Of a stretch of DNA of 17,537 bases, positions 15,304-17,537 are shown piece by piece (within the stretch, counting starts at the first letter, position 1; the number at the start of each line of letters is the position of its first letter). The notes below the pieces were generated by a model. It was not told where the DNA came from, searched no databases, and was given only the letters and a program-made list of their open reading frames with translations. The position numbers and the translations under genes were made by a program. The DNA is taken from NCBI GenBank assembly GCA_016927185.1, contig JAFGND010000098.1:1-17537 (forward strand), written 5' to 3'. Source of the DNA: Candidatus Coatesiibacteriota bacterium (GTDB lineage Bacteria; JAFGND01).

Positions 15304-15497
15304 CCACCACCTATTAGATGAGTAGCTTCAACTTCTGCATTGTCAGGAATCAATTGAGTTTTATAATTGCTTCTTGGTATAAGCTCTCCATTGACTTTCA
15401 CTATAATAAGAGGGAAATTGTAATTGCAGTTCTTGAGCATTTCTGAAACGGTGAGGTTTTCTTGCCATTCATATTCATTACCATTTACTTTTATCAT
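15300..15497 (-). CDS. thiS: ThiS-like sulfur carrier protein
   Basis: A 65-residue ubiquitin-fold protein (MIKVNGNEYEW...TVSEML...PLIIVKVNGELIPRSNY...DNAEVEATHLIGGG) of standard ThiS length, ending in the required Gly-Gly. ThiS is adenylated at that C-terminus by ThiF and then carries sulfur for thiazole formation in thiamine synthesis. Related MoaD-type carriers serve other pathways, but the adjacent thiF supports ThiS. The ATG lies 4 nt after the thiF stop. Its stop codon TAA overlaps the lipoprotein's TAG by three bases in a convergent arrangement. No thiG, thiH or thiC is in view. Confidence 0.85.
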   Translation of the reverse strand: MIKVNGNEYEWQENLTVSEMLKNCNYNFPLIIVKVNGELIPRSNYKTQLIPDNAEVEATHLIGGG

Positions 15498-15501
15498 TTT
15501 A

Positions 15502-16131
15502 CTACCTATTCAATACATCAAGCAAAATCTCTATAGCAAGATTAGCTTGCATATTCGCTACAATAGCCACTCTAGGGGCACACAAACCATTTTTTTCATT
15601 AGCTTCTCTTTTTTCATCACCACAAATATATAGTTTCCCGAAATTTCTTATTCCCAAATCAGTAAAAGCACCATAACCTGCCAAACCACTTGCAGAAATA
15701 ATATATTTTTCTGGAAAATTCTTGATTACTTCTTCAATAAGCATATATTTCTCTGTAGCTAAATCAAATGCTTCAATTATTATATCTGCATCCTTGAAGA
15801 TCAATTTTATATTGTCTTCATTTAGTTTATTGGTAATAGTCACAACATCAACTATTGGACTAATTAACAGCAAATATTCCTTTAATGCATCAACTTTCAT
15901 TTTTCCTATCTGATCAATTCTGAACTGCTGTCTGTTCAGATTGGAAGCTTGTACAGTATCAAAATCACAAAGAATTATCTTGCCAATCCCAGCTCTTGCA
16001 AGAGAAACAGCTACATTACTTCCAAGACCTCCAACGCCAGCTATTCCAATAACAGAACTGGATAAGATCTTGAAAGAATCAGGTGGATTTTTTGCAAAGC
16101 AATCTTCTATGAAATCCTTACTGTAAACCAT
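15502..16131 (-). CDS. thiF: ThiS adenylyltransferase, short ThiF family 2 type
   Basis: A 209-residue E1-like enzyme expected to adenylate the C-terminal glycine of ThiS using ATP. The Rossmann loop is GVGGLGSN (32-39), with DFDTVQASNLNRQQF (D58, N64, N66, R67) as the ATP site, the GKMKVDAL lysines (77-79) and a D123-containing AFDLATEK segment. The end CGDEKREANEKNGLCAPRVAIVANMQANLA fits the short 'thiF family 2' proteins, which, like this one, lack the CxxC zinc pairs of E. coli ThiF. It forms an operon with thiS (4-nt gap). A TTGACT at 16165-16160 may be its -35, which would leave only a very short leader. Confidence 0.85.
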   Translation of the reverse strand: MVYSKDFIEDCFAKNPPDSFKILSSSVIGIAGVGGLGSNVAVSLARAGIGKIILCDFDTVQASNLNRQQFRIDQIGKMKVDALKEYLLLISPIVDVVTITNKLNEDNIKLIFKDADIIIEAFDLATEKYMLIEEVIKNFPEKYIISASGLAGYGAFTDLGIRNFGKLYICGDEKREANEKNGLCAPRVAIVANMQANLAIEILLDVLNR

Positions 16132-16159
16132 GAAAAAAGCCTATGCTTTATTATCTTTT

Positions 16160-16206
16160 AGTCAAGGACTTTCTTCTGTTTCTTTATAGCGATAAAGGAC
16201 TTGACC
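16160..16206. promoter_or_regulatory. Divergent thiF/DUF362 control region with facing CTTGAC boxes
   Basis: GTCAAG (16161-16166) and CTTGAC (16200-16205) are inverted copies 33 nt apart, with CTTT/AAAG extending the symmetry. The 8-mer AAGGACTT also occurs at both ends (16164-16171 and 16195-16202). Each CTTGAC points toward one gene and could be its -35, or the pair could be a shared operator. Neither has a good -10 box at the right distance. I saw no TPP-riboswitch-like sequence before thiF. Confidence 0.35.
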
Positions 16207-16262
16207 TATAAAAGCAATTCTAAGCCTTTGGATTAACAAACATGGTTAATGAAAGGAAAAAA

Positions 16263-17504
16263 ATGAATACATATGATTTTCCCGGAAAAGGTAAAGTAGC
16301 TGTTCTAAGAACAAAACCTGCTTCTGTATTAGAAGACTATGCCAGATTACTTGATCTAATAGATTATCAATCATCCATACAATCCATTTATCCAACACTT
16401 CTGAAAATAAATATTTCCTGGCAAACATGGTATCCGGCATGTTCGACAACTCCCTGGCAGCTGGAAGGTGTCATTCAGAAACTTTTCGCAGACGGTTATT
16501 CTGATCTTATTGCAGCACATAATAAGACAGTGGTTGTAGATGCATATATTGGAGAAAAAAATAATAAACATAAGCTTATTACTGATAGATACAAGATAAC
16601 CAATACCCATCTATATGAACCGGAAGTAAGCTGGAATGTCTATAAACCTCAAGGGGAATATCTTGTTCTTCATAAAATCTATCCTGATGGAGTAAAGATT
16701 CCAGATTTATTTCATGGAAAAAATATCATTCAGTTTCCTACTGTTAAAACCCATGTCTTTACAACAATAACTGGAGCAATGAAAAATGCATTCGGTGGAC
16801 TTCTTAGTGAAAGAAGGCACTGGACTCATAGTGTAATCCATGAAACCCTTGTTGACTTGCTTATGATACAAAGGGAAATCCATCCTGGAATACTTGCAGT
16901 AATGGATGGAACATTTGCAGGCGACGGTCCAGGCCCAAGAGCCATGCGCTGGCATGAAAAAGATGTTATACTGGCAAGTTCTGATCAAGTTGCGATTGAT
17001 GCAATAAGTGCAAAATTACAGGGATTTAACCCCATGGAACTGAAATTCATAAGACTTGCTCACGAAAAAGGATTAGGGATAGGAGATCCGAAAGACATCG
17101 AAATAGTCGGGGATGAAGATGTCATGCTTGAGAATTGGCATTTCATCCAGACTGATACATTCGCCTCAAAAGGTCAGAAAGCTATATATCATGGTCCACT
17201 GAAGCCTTTTGAGAAGATGCTTCTTCAATCTCCCATTGTTCCATGGAGCTATTTTGCAAGCAATTTTTACCATAATGTAGCCTGGTATCCAGCTGTTGGT
17301 AAAAAAAGAGTGGAGTCAGCTGCTAAAACCAAATGGGGACAGCTGTTTTCAAGATATGGAGAAGAAGAAGGTCAAGGAGGCATAGTGTATTCAGAAATCC
17401 CTAAAAAAGAGCTAGCTATAGGATTATTAATTGGAACAGCAGGTTTGGCAACTCTGGGATTAGCTGCACATTCATTCCTTAAAAAAACAAGGAAAAAGAA
17501 CTAG
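16263..17504 (+). CDS. DUF362 family protein with C-terminal membrane anchor
   Basis: A 413-residue protein from ATG 16263. The frame also opens at ATG 16242 (420 residues), but AAAGGA lies 5 nt before 16263, so the later start is preferred. DUF362 hallmarks are present: LLKINISWQTWYPACSTTPWQLEGVI near the start, then IIQFPTVKTHVFTTITGAMKNAFGG, VMDGTFAGDGPGPR, and a 'DQVAIDAISAKLQGFNPMELKFIRLAHEKGLG' block. No CxxC iron-sulfur motif is present, unlike the many DUF362 proteins that carry a ferredoxin domain. A single hydrophobic helix near the end (LAIGLLIGTAGLATLGLAAHSFL) followed by KKTRKKN predicts a tail anchor with the main domain in the cytosol. The function of the family is not established. 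It is transcribed divergently from thiF, and the last 33 bp of the window hold nothing recognisable. Confidence 0.85.
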   Translation: MNTYDFPGKGKVAVLRTKPASVLEDYARLLDLIDYQSSIQSIYPTLLKINISWQTWYPACSTTPWQLEGVIQKLFADGYSDLIAAHNKTVVVDAYIGEKNNKHKLITDRYKITNTHLYEPEVSWNVYKPQGEYLVLHKIYPDGVKIPDLFHGKNIIQFPTVKTHVFTTITGAMKNAFGGLLSERRHWTHSVIHETLVDLLMIQREIHPGILAVMDGTFAGDGPGPRAMRWHEKDVILASSDQVAIDAISAKLQGFNPMELKFIRLAHEKGLGIGDPKDIEIVGDEDVMLENWHFIQTDTFASKGQKAIYHGPLKPFEKMLLQSPIVPWSYFASNFYHNVAWYPAVGKKRVESAAKTKWGQLFSRYGEEEGQGGIVYSEIPKKELAIGLLIGTAGLATLGLAAHSFLKKTRKKN

Positions 17505-17537
17505 TAAATTTTGCCTATTAAGATATAAATGAAAGAA

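Noticed and set aside
16132-16241. TPP riboswitch upstream of thiF
   Set aside because: The gap is too short and I see no THI-box-like CTGAGA sequence in the thiF direction.

Overview
The window is AT-rich bacterial DNA packed with protein genes; no RNA gene, CRISPR array or insertion sequence was recognised. The best taxonomic hint is a secreted beta-propeller protein ending in a type IX-secretion-like sorting domain (SxSPNPF... GxY), which points to the Bacteroidetes/Chlorobi/Fibrobacteres (FCB) superphylum or a neighbouring uncultured phylum such as Cloacimonadota. This is an inference from one protein; no phylogenetic marker is present.

Layout. Positions 1-6705 (minus strand) hold a tightly coupled four-gene operon: a large HEAT-repeat protein, a small cysteine-rich YkgJ/UPF0260-like protein, a CASTOR/POLLUX-type channel with two RCK-like domains, and a polytopic membrane protein with a degenerate spermidine-synthase-like domain that runs off the left edge. 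Divergently, 6822-7991 encodes an IspZ/YciB-like membrane domain fused to a Nudix hydrolase. It abuts, tail to tail with no spacer, a second minus-strand operon (7992-9903): a long class II fructose-bisphosphate aldolase followed by an unrecognised 213-residue protein. Upstream, also on the minus strand, is an eight-repeat PQQ-type propeller protein (10110-11393).

A roughly 630-bp gene-free stretch (11394-12028) follows. It holds three inverted repeats and an orphan minus-strand terminator. After it, on the plus strand, come a UPF0173 metallo-hydrolase, a GT-C-like membrane protein and a lipoprotein with two copies of one domain (12029-15303). These meet, with overlapping stop codons, a minus-strand thiF-thiS pair (15300-16131). 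A DUF362 protein with a C-terminal membrane anchor (16263-17504) diverges from thiF.

The most notable signals are: (1) a shared 22-bp upstream element, with an inverted repeat, placed exactly 19 nt from a TTGAC box in front of both the aldolase and the propeller gene; (2) the HEAT/YkgJ/channel/SpeE-like operon, which looks like a membrane-associated module of unknown role; (3) the IspZ-Nudix fusion; (4) a possible structured small RNA on the minus strand at about 11755-11950. Several start codons had to be moved or are non-ATG, and each choice is explained in its entry.
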